A DNA stretch of 64,000 bases, from the NCBI RefSeq assembly GCF_020215665.1, contig NZ_CP084061.1:496001-560000 (forward strand), written 5' to 3'. The notes beneath the pieces are model-generated. The model was not told the origin of the DNA. It saw only the letters and a list, made by a program, of their open reading frames with translations, and searched no databases. Shown here in pieces: positions 9,761-17,813 of the stretch. How positions within the stretch are numbered: the stretch's first letter is position 1; the number at the start of each line of letters is the position of its first letter. Position numbers and translations under genes: made by a program. This DNA comes from Blautia parvula (lineage in GTDB: Bacteria; Bacillota; Clostridia; Lachnospirales; Lachnospiraceae).

Positions 9761-10702
9761 ATGAGAGAGATAGGTGGCTATATAGAATTTGAATATTATA
9801 ATAGACCGATGCTTCACGGTGATGGAATTAAGCTAAACTGCGGAAGAAATGCACTTTCGTATTTTGTGAAGTCAAAGAAAATAAAGAAAATTGCTATGCC
9901 TATCTTTATGTGCGATTCTTGCGATGGAGTTTTGAAGGATAATAGTGTATCAGTTCGATATTATTCTATTGGTCTCGACTTTAAGCCTGTGGATACAGTT
10001 TTGGCAGAGGACGAGTGGTTATATGTCGTGAATTTTTATGGTCAGCTTTCAAAAGAGTATATTCTCAAATTGAAAGAGCAATATGAGAGAGTAATCGTAG
10101 ATAATGCACAGGCCTACTTCGATGAACCTATTGAAGGAGTTCCCACATTATATACATGCAGAAAATTTTTTGGTGTTGCTGATGGAGCAATTCTCTACTC
10201 GGATGAGAAAATTGAAGTAGAAGAACAGGATGAATCCTTCGATAGGATGAGATTTCTGATGGGACGATTTGAAAGAACGGCGTCAGAATTCTATTCGGAC
10301 TATGTTGCAAATAATCATATCTTTGCAACTGAGCCAATTAAGAAAATGTCGAAGCTGACAGAAAACCTTCTTTGTGGTATCGATTATGAAGCTGTGTTTA
10401 AGAGACGAACAGACAATTTTTCATATCTGTATGAGAAGCTCGGTGCGATTAACAGACTGAAGTTGATCATTCCTGAAGGTCCATTTATGTATCCTCTTTA
10501 TAATGAGAATGGAGCGAAAATTAGAAAAAAACTTCAGGCTGAGAAGCTTTTTATTCCGACACTTTGGCCCGCAGTTTTTGAACGATGTGATGAAGGTACA
10601 TTGGAGTATGACATGGCTAAGAACATCCTTCCGATTCCTGTTGATCAGAGATATGGGATTCAGGATATGGAATATATCGTTAATGAAATAAAGCAGTTAT
10701 AA
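9761..10702 (+). CDS. PLP-dependent aminotransferase-like protein, divergent
   Basis: About 313 residues from ATG 9761, with GAGGAG at 9751-9756 deciding this start over 9749. The order of motifs follows DegT/AspC-like fold type I proteins: IAMPIFMCDSCDGVL, a VDNAQAYF segment where PLP stacks, then CRKFFGVADGAILYSD, whose lysine (about residue 133) could be the PLP base. The N-terminal region is short compared with normal aminotransferases. It probably works with the ATP-grasp protein directly upstream. Whether it is catalytic is uncertain. It is the last gene before the inverted repeat at 10705-10767. Confidence 0.55.
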   Translation: MREIGGYIEFEYYNRPMLHGDGIKLNCGRNALSYFVKSKKIKKIAMPIFMCDSCDGVLKDNSVSVRYYSIGLDFKPVDTVLAEDEWLYVVNFYGQLSKEYILKLKEQYERVIVDNAQAYFDEPIEGVPTLYTCRKFFGVADGAILYSDEKIEVEEQDESFDRMRFLMGRFERTASEFYSDYVANNHIFATEPIKKMSKLTENLLCGIDYEAVFKRRTDNFSYLYEKLGAINRLKLIIPEGPFMYPLYNENGAKIRKKLQAEKLFIPTLWPAVFERCDEGTLEYDMAKNILPIPVDQRYGIQDMEYIVNEIKQL

Positions 10703-10704
10703 AC

Positions 10705-10767
10705 ATAAGCTCTATTGGTAGTTAAGTAAACCACGGGTCGGTTGTTGGAACTAACGATAGAGCTTAT
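10705..10767. repeat. Long inverted repeat overlapping the promoter of the HTH-nucleotidyltransferase gene
   Basis: Perfect 11-base arms ATAAGCTCTAT (10705-10715) and ATAGAGCTTAT (10757-10767) enclose 41 bases; an inner TAGTT/AACTA pairing extends the stem. The right arm covers the end of the spacer and the start of the -10 box of the promoter at 10742-10770. It can be an operator for the downstream regulator, or an RNA hairpin ending the upstream operon, as ACTTTTATAT follows. Confidence 0.6.
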
Positions 10768-10770
10768 ACT
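10742..10770 (+). promoter_or_regulatory. Putative sigma-A promoter of the regulator operon
   Basis: TTGTTG (10742-10747), a 17-base spacer and TATACT (10765-10770), 28 bases before the start codon at 10798, with AGGAGG at 10783-10788. The inverted repeat overlaps it, which suggests repression or autoregulation. Confidence 0.5.
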
Positions 10771-10797
10771 TTTATATATAAGAGGAGGATGTCGTCG

Positions 10798-11700
10798 ATG
10801 GATGCTAAAAAGGTCGGGAAGGCGATTAAGGTTCTTAGAAGTAGAATTGGATATACGCAACATGATTTAGCCGATGTTTTAGGGGTGACAGATAAGGCTG
10901 TTTCTAAATGGGAGAGAGGTCTTAGTGTTCCTGACATTGCTATTATTACACAACTTTCTCTGATCTTGAATTGTGATGTCGACAATCTCCTTGAAGGAAA
11001 TATTACGTTTTTGGAAAAATCATGGCAAGGACTGCTAGTTATAGATGAAAATAACCAGAATATTTTTTCGGGAATGATGGTTTATAGTAAACCGCTAGTT
11101 TACTTTCTTCTAAGCTATTTTATGCTTGCCGGGATATGTAGCATCTATGTTAAGTGTTCTGAAAAGGATAAAAAGTTTATCAATATGGAAATAGGTGATG
11201 GATCCAAATTTGGTCTCTCTATTTTATACATACAGGATATATGTGAATTAAATCCAAGTAATACTATGATTGTGTTTGATAATCCGTTCATTTATGGACC
11301 CAATCTTACAAAGTACTTTCAAAGAGCAATGGGGCAGCAAAATAAAATAACGGTGTTGACTGTCTACAAAGGGAAAGGCGGAAACCGGTGCTCTGTTGAT
11401 TTTGATAATCATAAACTTCTGAAGATAAATCAAGAAGGAAAATGGTATTGTGTTCCAGTATATTTTGTGACGGATTATTGTTTGGGGGATTTACATAAGC
11501 TTCAGAGCCTAGATGAGATGCTTATGGGGCACAGGGTTTATGCAGAACCAATGGGTAACGGGATGATTGAATATTCTGTTAATACGGAAGAAGATGTATA
11601 TCAAACTGCAGGATTTATTCGCTATCTCGAAAATATGATGGGGAATAAAATCTATGATTTGAAAGAAATAGCAAAAAAGAGAAATTTGATAAGAGGATAA
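10798..11700 (+). CDS. XRE-type HTH regulator fused to a degenerate RmlA-like nucleotidyltransferase domain
   Basis: A 300-residue protein; ATG 10798 is chosen because the AGGAGG at 10783-10788 is 9 bases away, whereas ATG 10789 touches it. Residues 1-65 form a Cro/C1-type helix-turn-helix (LGVTDKAVSKWERGLSVPDI). The rest can be laid along glucose-1-phosphate thymidylyltransferase segment by segment: KPLVYFLLSYFMLAGI for [29 protein letters not shown] for [26 protein letters not shown] for [13 protein letters not shown]. The GGSGTRL nucleotide loop and the WLDTGT aspartate are missing, so the domain is probably a sensor, not an enzyme. It likely controls its own operon through the inverted repeat. 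ATP-grasp gene 4 bases downstream. Confidence 0.7.
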   Translation: MDAKKVGKAIKVLRSRIGYTQHDLADVLGVTDKAVSKWERGLSVPDIAIITQLSLILNCDVDNLLEGNITFLEKSWQGLLVIDENNQNIFSGMMVYSKPLVYFLLSYFMLAGICSIYVKCSEKDKKFINMEIGDGSKFGLSILYIQDICELNPSNTMIVFDNPFIYGPNLTKYFQRAMGQQNKITVLTVYKGKGGNRCSVDFDNHKLLKINQEGKWYCVPVYFVTDYCLGDLHKLQSLDEMLMGHRVYAEPMGNGMIEYSVNTEEDVYQTAGFIRYLENMMGNKIYDLKEIAKKRNLIRG

Positions 11701-11704
11701 ATAC

Positions 11705-12979
11705 ATGACGAAGCAATTGGAAGGAAAAAAATTACTACTGTTAGGTGGCGTGCAACCGGCATGTCAAATTGTTGAAGAAGCACACAAAATGGGTGTCACG
11801 GTTTATGTAACAGATTATTTGGCAAATTCTCCAGCAAAAGCTATCGCTGATAAATCTTTCATGGTTAATGCCATGGATGTTGATGCGGTAGTCGATTTGT
11901 GCAAAGCAGAAGGGATTGATGGTCTTATTACAGGATATGTTGATTCATTACTTCCTTATGCGGAAATGATCTGTAATAAACTTGGCTTCCCGTTTTGGGG
12001 CAATGCACTGAATATCGAAATGTGCATAAACAAAGAAACTTTCAAAGAAGCTTGTGAAAAATCTGGACTTCCTGTTGTTCCTTGGAGGAAGATAAACAGA
12101 GATAATTATCTTTGTGTAGGAGAAAAGATAGAGTTCCCTGTCGTTATAAAACCCGTAGATAATAGCGGATCAAGAGGAGTTTTCAAATGCTACGATAAAG
12201 AGAGTTATGCGGAATTCTGTTTAAAAGCATTTGAATTCAGCAAATGTGGGGTACTGTTGGTAGAAAGATTAATGAATGTTCATAATGAGTTTAGTGCTTA
12301 CTACATGATCAATCATGGAAAAGCAATACTAACTGGTATGGGTGATCGTTTTGTTAACATTATTGATGAGAGTATTGCACCGGTTGGACAGGGTATGCAG
12401 TTCCCTTCAAAAAAACTCACTCTTTGGTGTGAGAAAGTTGATAATGCAGTACAAAGATTCTTTTCTGATAATCTAATGAATGAAGGGTTCATTTTTATTC
12501 AAGGTTTTCATGAGGAAGAGAATTTTTATATCCATGAAATTGGATACAGATTAAATGGAGGATTTTCATATAAAATAATTGAGCATTTTTCAGAGTATAA
12601 TCAGGTACAAGAATTAATACGATTCTCACTTACAGGATCGGTTGATGCTAATGAGGTGAATAAAAGTAATCCCGCTTTTGATGGGTATGGATTTATTCTT
12701 ACCTTCGCATTGCAACCGGGAGAAATCAAAGAAATCTGTGGCGTAGATGATGCTGCGAAAGTCAAAGGTGTTATTGATTTTTGTCAGTTACACAATGTGG
12801 GCGATCGATTAGTGGCAAAAGGAACTACAGCACAAGTATTTGCATATGTGCTTTGCGCAGGTAAAACATTGGAAGATCTAAAGTTAACTATTAAGACTGT
12901 AAAAGATCTTGTGTCTGTGAAAGATATTGAAGGCAATGAACTTTTATATACTTCAATCGATATTGAGCGCATTAAATAA
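11705..12979 (+). CDS. ATP-grasp domain ligase
   Basis: A 424-residue ATP-grasp protein, a distant paralogue of the one at 8568-9752. The N-terminus has GKKLLLLGGVQPACQIVEEAHKMG; the core has FPVVIKPVDNSGSRGVFK (about residues 145-162) and later FYIHEIGYRLNGGFSY, corresponding to the metal-binding region. A C-terminal domain of about 100 residues follows, as in carboxylate-amine ligases of the BL00235/BacD-like group. It lies 4 bases behind the HTH gene and 19 bases before the ornithine-cyclodeaminase-like gene, so one transcript is likely. Probable reaction: ATP-dependent amide bond formation; partners unknown. Confidence 0.8.
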   Translation: MTKQLEGKKLLLLGGVQPACQIVEEAHKMGVTVYVTDYLANSPAKAIADKSFMVNAMDVDAVVDLCKAEGIDGLITGYVDSLLPYAEMICNKLGFPFWGNALNIEMCINKETFKEACEKSGLPVVPWRKINRDNYLCVGEKIEFPVVIKPVDNSGSRGVFKCYDKESYAEFCLKAFEFSKCGVLLVERLMNVHNEFSAYYMINHGKAILTGMGDRFVNIIDESIAPVGQGMQFPSKKLTLWCEKVDNAVQRFFSDNLMNEGFIFIQGFHEEENFYIHEIGYRLNGGFSYKIIEHFSEYNQVQELIRFSLTGSVDANEVNKSNPAFDGYGFILTFALQPGEIKEICGVDDAAKVKGVIDFCQLHNVGDRLVAKGTTAQVFAYVLCAGKTLEDLKLTIKTVKDLVSVKDIEGNELLYTSIDIERIK

Positions 12980-12998
12980 TAGGGAAAGAGGATAAAAT

Positions 12999-14126
12999 AT
13001 GAGCTTAGAGTTTAGATATTTAAATGAGGAAGAAATGATTCAAGCTGGCGTCAAGGATATGGCTAGATGCATTACAGCAATGGAAGATATGTTTATTCTT
13101 CTTAATAAAGAAGACTATAGAATGGGTGGTGAAAATGCAAACGAACATGGGATTCGAGTTTCTTTCCCTAAGACAACTACTATTGAGGGAATGCCAACTC
13201 ACAAGCCTGATTTTAGATTTATGGCTATGCCTGCATATTTAGGCGGACGATTTAAGATGTTCGGAATTAAAAGCTATGGTTCTAATCCAGATAATATTAA
13301 GAAGGAGTTACCAAGATCCATTCTTATGATGTCTCTTATGGATGCAACTACAGGTGCTCCTATCGCATATATGTCAGCAAACATTCTGAGTGCAATGAGA
13401 ACAGGTGCAACATGTGGACTTGGTGCAAAGCATCTCAGTGTTAAGACCTCTAAAGTTGTTGCTATCATCGGACCTGGTACCATGAGCAGATATACAATGG
13501 AGGCATTTGTTGAAGCTCAGCCTACTATTGAAACTGTTAAGATTAAAGGAAGAGGACAGGCAAATATTGAGAGATTTATTGATTTCTGCAAATCTGAGTT
13601 TCCTGGAATTAAGAACTATGTAGTTTGCGACACTCTTGAAGATGTATGTAATGATGCTGACATCGTGTTCTATGGAACAACGAATGCTGCAAAATATGAA
13701 GATAATCCTACAGTAAAGAAAGCATGGCTTAAGAAAGGGGCATTAGTAGTTGCTGCATCGGCGCTCCTTGTCGATACTGAATTCTTATCAGATTCAGGAG
13801 TAAAGCTCATCTCTGATAATTACAAAATGTATGATGGTTGGGGAAGTGGTCAGCCATTACCTACTCAGAAGAATGTATCTACACTCCTTGGTATGGGATT
13901 CTATGATGCAGTTACTGAAGGAAGAATTTCTAGAGATTCTATCACAGAAATCGGTGAAATCCTCTGCAATGAAAAGCCTGGTAGAGATTCTGAAGATCAG
14001 ATTATCCTCTATGCAGTTGGAGGTATGCCAATCGAAGACGTTGCATGGGCTAACGATGTTTATGATGTAGCCGTTGAAAAAGGAATCGGAACAGTATTAA
14101 AAGTTTGGAATCAGCCTGAATTATAA
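12999..14126 (+). CDS. Ornithine cyclodeaminase/mu-crystallin family protein
   Basis: A 375-residue NAD(P)-binding protein. ANILSAMRTGATCGLGAKHLS contains the conserved AxRTGA motif, and VVAIIGPGTMSRYTMEAF (about residues 150-167) is the dinucleotide fold. Homologues in Clostridia are often named tyramine oxidase subunit B, but the family includes ornithine cyclodeaminase, alanine dehydrogenase and imine reductases; the sequence alone does not choose. It is slightly longer than ornithine cyclodeaminase (about 330). With the ATP-grasp gene upstream and an amino-acid permease downstream, a role in amino-acid or opine-like compound metabolism is likely. Confidence 0.8.
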   Translation: MSLEFRYLNEEEMIQAGVKDMARCITAMEDMFILLNKEDYRMGGENANEHGIRVSFPKTTTIEGMPTHKPDFRFMAMPAYLGGRFKMFGIKSYGSNPDNIKKELPRSILMMSLMDATTGAPIAYMSANILSAMRTGATCGLGAKHLSVKTSKVVAIIGPGTMSRYTMEAFVEAQPTIETVKIKGRGQANIERFIDFCKSEFPGIKNYVVCDTLEDVCNDADIVFYGTTNAAKYEDNPTVKKAWLKKGALVVAASALLVDTEFLSDSGVKLISDNYKMYDGWGSGQPLPTQKNVSTLLGMGFYDAVTEGRISRDSITEIGEILCNEKPGRDSEDQIILYAVGGMPIEDVAWANDVYDVAVEKGIGTVLKVWNQPEL

Positions 14127-14135
14127 TTCTAATCA

Positions 14136-14186
14136 ATATGCGTATGAATGATTGGAGCAATGGCGCTCATGCGTTCATACGCATAT
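14136..14186 (+). repeat. Strong intergenic hairpin with 13-bp arms before the permease gene
   Basis: ATATGCGTATGAA (14136-14148) pairs perfectly with TTCATACGCATAT (14174-14186), and an inner GAGC/GCTC stem lies at 14155-14158/14165-14168. No T tract follows (next bases GTTGTATCAG), so a simple terminator is unlikely. It sits 10 bases after the enzyme stop and about 43 bases before the permease start. It may be an mRNA-stability or attenuation element, or an operator. Confidence 0.6.
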
Positions 14187-14229
14187 GTTGTATCAGCGCT
14201 ATTTCAACCAAGGAAGGTTGATAGAATTT

Positions 14230-15660
14230 ATGAAAGAAAATAAACGTGAGCTAAATAAAGTTCTAAATACGGGTGATGTTCTGGTTACAGCATTCGGAGC
14301 AATGATAGGCTGGGGATGGGTAGTCTCTTCAGGTGGTTGGATTGAAGCATCTGGGGCATTGGGAACGGCACTTGGATTTATTATTGGCGGTATTATGATC
14401 TACTTTGTTGGTATGGTATATGCGGAGTTAACTACAGCCATCCCAGAAACTGGAGGACCAAAAGTGTTCTCTGCTAAAGCATTTGGGCCGAATGTTTCAT
14501 TCGTGTGTTCATGGGCGATGTTTTTTAGTTATATAGGAGTTGTTTGCTTTGAAGCATGTTCACTCCCGACTATTATACAGTACATATTCCCTGAATTCTT
14601 AAAAGGTTATTTATACACAGTTGCAGGATTTGATATCTACGCTACTTGGCTGATTGTAGCAGTGATTGCAACTGCACTTATTACTGGAATCAATATTTTA
14701 GGTGTAAAGGCAGCAGCTACTTTACAGAAGATTCTCACAATTACAATTGCAACGGTTGGTATAATTCTCGTAGCTGTATCTGCGGTAAAGGGTAATTTTA
14801 ATAATCTTGCTGGACAGCTCATTGCTGGTTCAGACGGTGTTTCAGTAATCAAAAACATAATGAGTATAGCGGTAGTAGCACCTTTCTTCCTATTTGGGTT
14901 TGATGTTATTCCGCAGGCAGCGGAGGAAATTAACGTCCCATTAAAGAAAGTGGGAAAGTTGTTGGTATTTTCGATTATTTTGGCAGTAGCATTCTATGCT
15001 TTGGTTGTATTTGCAATTGGATATGGATTAAATTCAGAAGGTATTGAAAAATCAATGAGTTCAACTGGATTGGTTGCGGCTGATACAATGGCTAAGTTAT
15101 TCAACAGTGCTGTAATGGCCAAAGTACTTATCATAGGTGGCATGTGTGGTATTATTACAAGTTGGAATTCTTTTCTTATGGGTGGTAGTAGAGTATTATT
15201 CTCAATGGCTGAATCTAATATGGTTCCTAAAAGATTTGCAGTTTTACATTCTAAATATAGAACACCGGTTACTTCTCTTTTATTAATTGGAGCACTTTCG
15301 ATTGTGTCATTATTTTGTGGAAGAGTGATGCTTGTATGGATTTCTGATGTTGCAAGTTTTGCATGTTGTTTTTCGTATTGTATAGTTGCGTTGTCCTTCT
15401 TAAAACTTAGAAAAATTGCTCCCAATATGTCTAGACCATTCAAAATAAAGAGTGCAAGATTTGTTGGTATCATGGCAATTCTTATGTCTGGATTGATGTG
15501 TGTGTTATATATAATACCTAATTCCGGATGCACATTTACAGTCCAAGAATGGGTAATCGGCATAGTTTGGATAGTGTTGGGATTAGTCTTTGCGATTGTT
15601 TGTAAGACGAAATATAAAGATAATTTTGGAAAGACGACTAAAAGGTGCCAAAATGACTAA
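14230..15660 (+). CDS. APC-superfamily amino-acid permease
   Basis: About 476 residues from ATG 14230 (AGGAAGG at 14211-14217); a further upstream in-frame TTG would add 26 hydrophilic residues and overlap the hairpin. Around 12 hydrophobic segments are present. The first helix carries the GAMIGWGWVV motif typical of the APC family substrate site, and ETGGPKVFSAKAFGPNVSF follows helix 2-3. It imports or exchanges an amino acid or amine. It is the last gene of the operon that starts with the HTH regulator, suggesting that the regulator and two enzymes act on a compound this carrier brings in or releases. Confidence 0.85.
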   Translation: MKENKRELNKVLNTGDVLVTAFGAMIGWGWVVSSGGWIEASGALGTALGFIIGGIMIYFVGMVYAELTTAIPETGGPKVFSAKAFGPNVSFVCSWAMFFSYIGVVCFEACSLPTIIQYIFPEFLKGYLYTVAGFDIYATWLIVAVIATALITGINILGVKAAATLQKILTITIATVGIILVAVSAVKGNFNNLAGQLIAGSDGVSVIKNIMSIAVVAPFFLFGFDVIPQAAEEINVPLKKVGKLLVFSIILAVAFYALVVFAIGYGLNSEGIEKSMSSTGLVAADTMAKLFNSAVMAKVLIIGGMCGIITSWNSFLMGGSRVLFSMAESNMVPKRFAVLHSKYRTPVTSLLLIGALSIVSLFCGRVMLVWISDVASFACCFSYCIVALSFLKLRKIAPNMSRPFKIKSARFVGIMAILMSGLMCVLYIIPNSGCTFTVQEWVIGIVWIVLGLVFAIVCKTKYKDNFGKTTKRCQND

Positions 15661-16061
15661 AAGGTGTAAAAGGTTCCAGGTACCGCGAACACAATACGAA
15701 ATCAATTTCGTTTAATAATTTATGATGACAGGGGACAATGTGGTAAAGTTAACGTCAACTTAAGCAACAGCGTAGATTGATCAGCGGTTGAAACACGGAA
15801 AGTGAAGTAATAAAATACGAGAAACACTTGTTAACTAAACTGAAAGTTCAATTAGAAGGTGAACTATTAAAAAAGGGCGCACCGAATAAAGCTATTTGAA
15901 GATGATTACGAAAAAATTTAGAATGCGACTTTCTTGTTATTGAAATGAGTCCTACCAATGGCTTTGTTTTTCTTTCGGCTGAAGGAACGGCCTGGCTGTA
16001 TTTGAGACCGTGTTTGCAATGCAGCCTCGATTAGATCATTTATAGAGACTATGAAGAAAAG
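15661..16061. other. Non-coding, apparently decayed stretch between permease and IS256 element
   Basis: No ORF of useful length is seen on either strand. The element GACTAAAAGGTG occurs twice at the permease end (about 15638 and 15655), the first copy inside the last codons. Short phrases look like former coding sequence but none is recognisable. The stretch ends at the left inverted repeat of the IS256-family element. Confidence 0.4.
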
Positions 16062-16165
16062 TCTGTAAATAAGATTCTTCTATGATAATGAGTGGTGAAA
16101 AGTCTTAAGAATAGGCTTTTCACCCTTACTTTATATATAACAGTTACAAAAAGGCATGTCAACAG

Positions 16166-16190
16166 CAGGCGGTAAATCCGCCTGTTATTT
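16166..16190. terminator. Hairpin with short T tract at the left end of the IS256 element
   Basis: CAGGCGG (16166-16172) and CCGCCTG (16178-16184) pair around TAAAT, followed by TTATTT. A second hairpin GGTGAAAAG/CTTTTCACC at 16094-16124 lies next to it. They may shield the transposase from outside transcription. Confidence 0.45.
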
Positions 16191-16202
16191 GCTCATGTTC
16201 GA

Positions 16203-16407
16203 TCACTCCGGAAGCCGTCCTTCGTACATGATACTTAATTCTCCATACACCTGAGCCCAGTTCCGGATGGTTGTGGTCCATTTCTTTGTGGCCTCAAAGG
16301 TTGCTAAATATAACGCTTTGAGCAACGCTGTGTCGCTTGGAAATACGCTTCTCTGGCGGTTCAGCTTTCGATAAGTGGAATTCAGCGATTCAATGGCATT
16401 TGTCGTA
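16203..16407 (-). pseudogene. IS256-family transposase, C-terminal fragment
   Basis: The minus strand encodes the last 67 residues of a mutator-type transposase, from TNAIESLNSTYRKLNRQ to a stop after YEGRLPE. The glutamate of NAIESLN is the third member of the DDE triad. The matching N-terminal part lies at 19891-20927; placing the two side by side restores an uninterrupted reading frame (KVIYTT-NAIESLN). The fragment has no start and is not expected to be translated alone. Confidence 0.9.
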
Positions 16408-16427
16408 CTATCACGAAATCGGCATAG

Positions 16428-16520
16428 TACGACTTATGCCGACAAAAAAACTATACCGACATTTTTAACAAATCCCTCATTCACTGGCTCTTTCGAAAAA
16501 ATATCGGTATAGTTTTTGAC
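16428..16520. repeat. Left end of the RIT element, paired inverted recombinase sites
   Basis: The outer site is 16428-16466, and an opposite-facing inner site with the core ATCGGTATAG lies at 16496-16520. Just outside, GTCGTACTAT (16402-16411) and ATAGTACGAC (16424-16433) form a perfect 10-bp inverted repeat around 12 bases, a possible crossover site. Confidence 0.7.
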
Positions 16521-16568
16521 CTTTTCTTAAATATCCCTCATGATGGAACAAAAAGAAGGAGGTTTCCT

Positions 16569-17813
16569 ATGATGAGGGAAAAACAAAAGGAACTTAATGG
16601 ATCGATCCGGGAAGTAATGGATCAGATGGCCGAAAGAAGGTATGGAAAAAAGACACTTATACATTACCAGTCCAGTTACCAGCTTCTGATATCTCTGGCA
16701 CAGCATATGGGAGAGGGAAGGCTTTCGGAGGAACTCATAAAAACTTTTCTGGACAGTCCGGCCACATGCAGTGAAAAATGGATCCAGAAGGAACTGACCC
16801 ACCGAAAACGCTGTATCCGGCTGCTCCTGTCGCTTATACAAACAGGGACTGTTGACTGGAGAAGGCAGGATACAGAAGGTATATCCGAAAAACTTGTGAA
16901 TGAAGGATTCCGATTGGAAATAAAAAGCTTTGTCAAAGTTCTGGAACAGGAGGGACTCAGCCCCAATACCATAGCCGGATATCAGCGTATCGTTACCTAT
17001 TTTTTGTTGTTCTGCCAAAAAAACGGGTATGGGAAGTTATCCGATATCAGGACAGATGATGTGAGCACTTTTATCGTATCTCTTTACAAAGATGGACGGT
17101 ACCAGCCGTCCACGATCGGAAGCGGCCTGGCAGGATTGCGCAGGTTCCTTTCCAGTAATGGCCACACGGCACAGTTTCTTCTGGAGATACCGGTGCATCT
17201 GCCAAAGGAAATAAAGATCATAGAGATCTATCAGGAGGAGGAGCTTGCGGCTCTCAGAACAACGCTCTCATCAGGGCTTTTGACAAAAAGAGATACTGCT
17301 GTCTGTAAGCTTCTTTTAGAGACAGGGCTCCGGGGGACCGATGTCTGTTCTTTGAAGCTGAAAGATATCGACTGGGAGAAGGACTGCATTTCCATCATTC
17401 AGGATAAGACAGGGAAACCGCTCATCCTTCCCTTGAGGGCGTCTTACGGGAATGCTATCGCTGATTACATCCTGAAGGAACGCCCTAAGAGCGGATCAGA
17501 CAATGTTTTTTTGAAAACTTTTGCACCGTTTGGGCCCCTGGGTACGGGGAGCATTTATGAGATCCTGAAAAAACTGGAGGGGCTTGCCGGGATCAAAAAC
17601 GAAGGACGGCCTGTGGGGAGCCGGATGACAAGGCACCACGCCGCATCCTCCATGCTGCGGGCGGGCATCCCCATGCCAGATATCTCAGCAGTTCTCGGGC
17701 ACAGAGATCCAAACACGGTATCCGTATATCTTTCAACGGATGCCATCAGTCTGGCTGCTTGTACACTCCCGCTCCCTCCTGTTTGGAAAGGGGGTATCGC
17801 CCATGTACAGTAA
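16569..17813 (+). CDS. Tyrosine recombinase, first of the RIT trio
   Basis: A 414-residue integrase of the phage type. An N-terminal SAM-like core-binding domain (about residues 125-210, LEQEGLSPNTIAGYQRIVTYFLLFCQ) precedes the catalytic domain. TGLRGTDVCSLKLKDID holds the first Arg, TRHHAASSMLRAG the second box, LGHRDPNTVSVYLST the His and the nucleophilic Tyr. The first 120 residues are an additional N-terminal domain, as in the longest member of RIT sets. AGAAGGAGG lies about 7 bases before the ATG. It overlaps the second gene by 11 bases. It should act with its two partners to cut and join the element ends. Confidence 0.9.
   Translation: MMREKQKELNGSIREVMDQMAERRYGKKTLIHYQSSYQLLISLAQHMGEGRLSEELIKTFLDSPATCSEKWIQKELTHRKRCIRLLLSLIQTGTVDWRRQDTEGISEKLVNEGFRLEIKSFVKVLEQEGLSPNTIAGYQRIVTYFLLFCQKNGYGKLSDIRTDDVSTFIVSLYKDGRYQPSTIGSGLAGLRRFLSSNGHTAQFLLEIPVHLPKEIKIIEIYQEEELAALRTTLSSGLLTKRDTAVCKLLLETGLRGTDVCSLKLKDIDWEKDCISIIQDKTGKPLILPLRASYGNAIADYILKERPKSGSDNVFLKTFAPFGPLGTGSIYEILKKLEGLAGIKNEGRPVGSRMTRHHAASSMLRAGIPMPDISAVLGHRDPNTVSVYLSTDAISLAACTLPLPPVWKGGIAHVQ

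Noticed and set aside
14994-15563. 189-codon open frame on the minus strand
   Set aside because: Opposite the membrane helices of the permease; no start signal.
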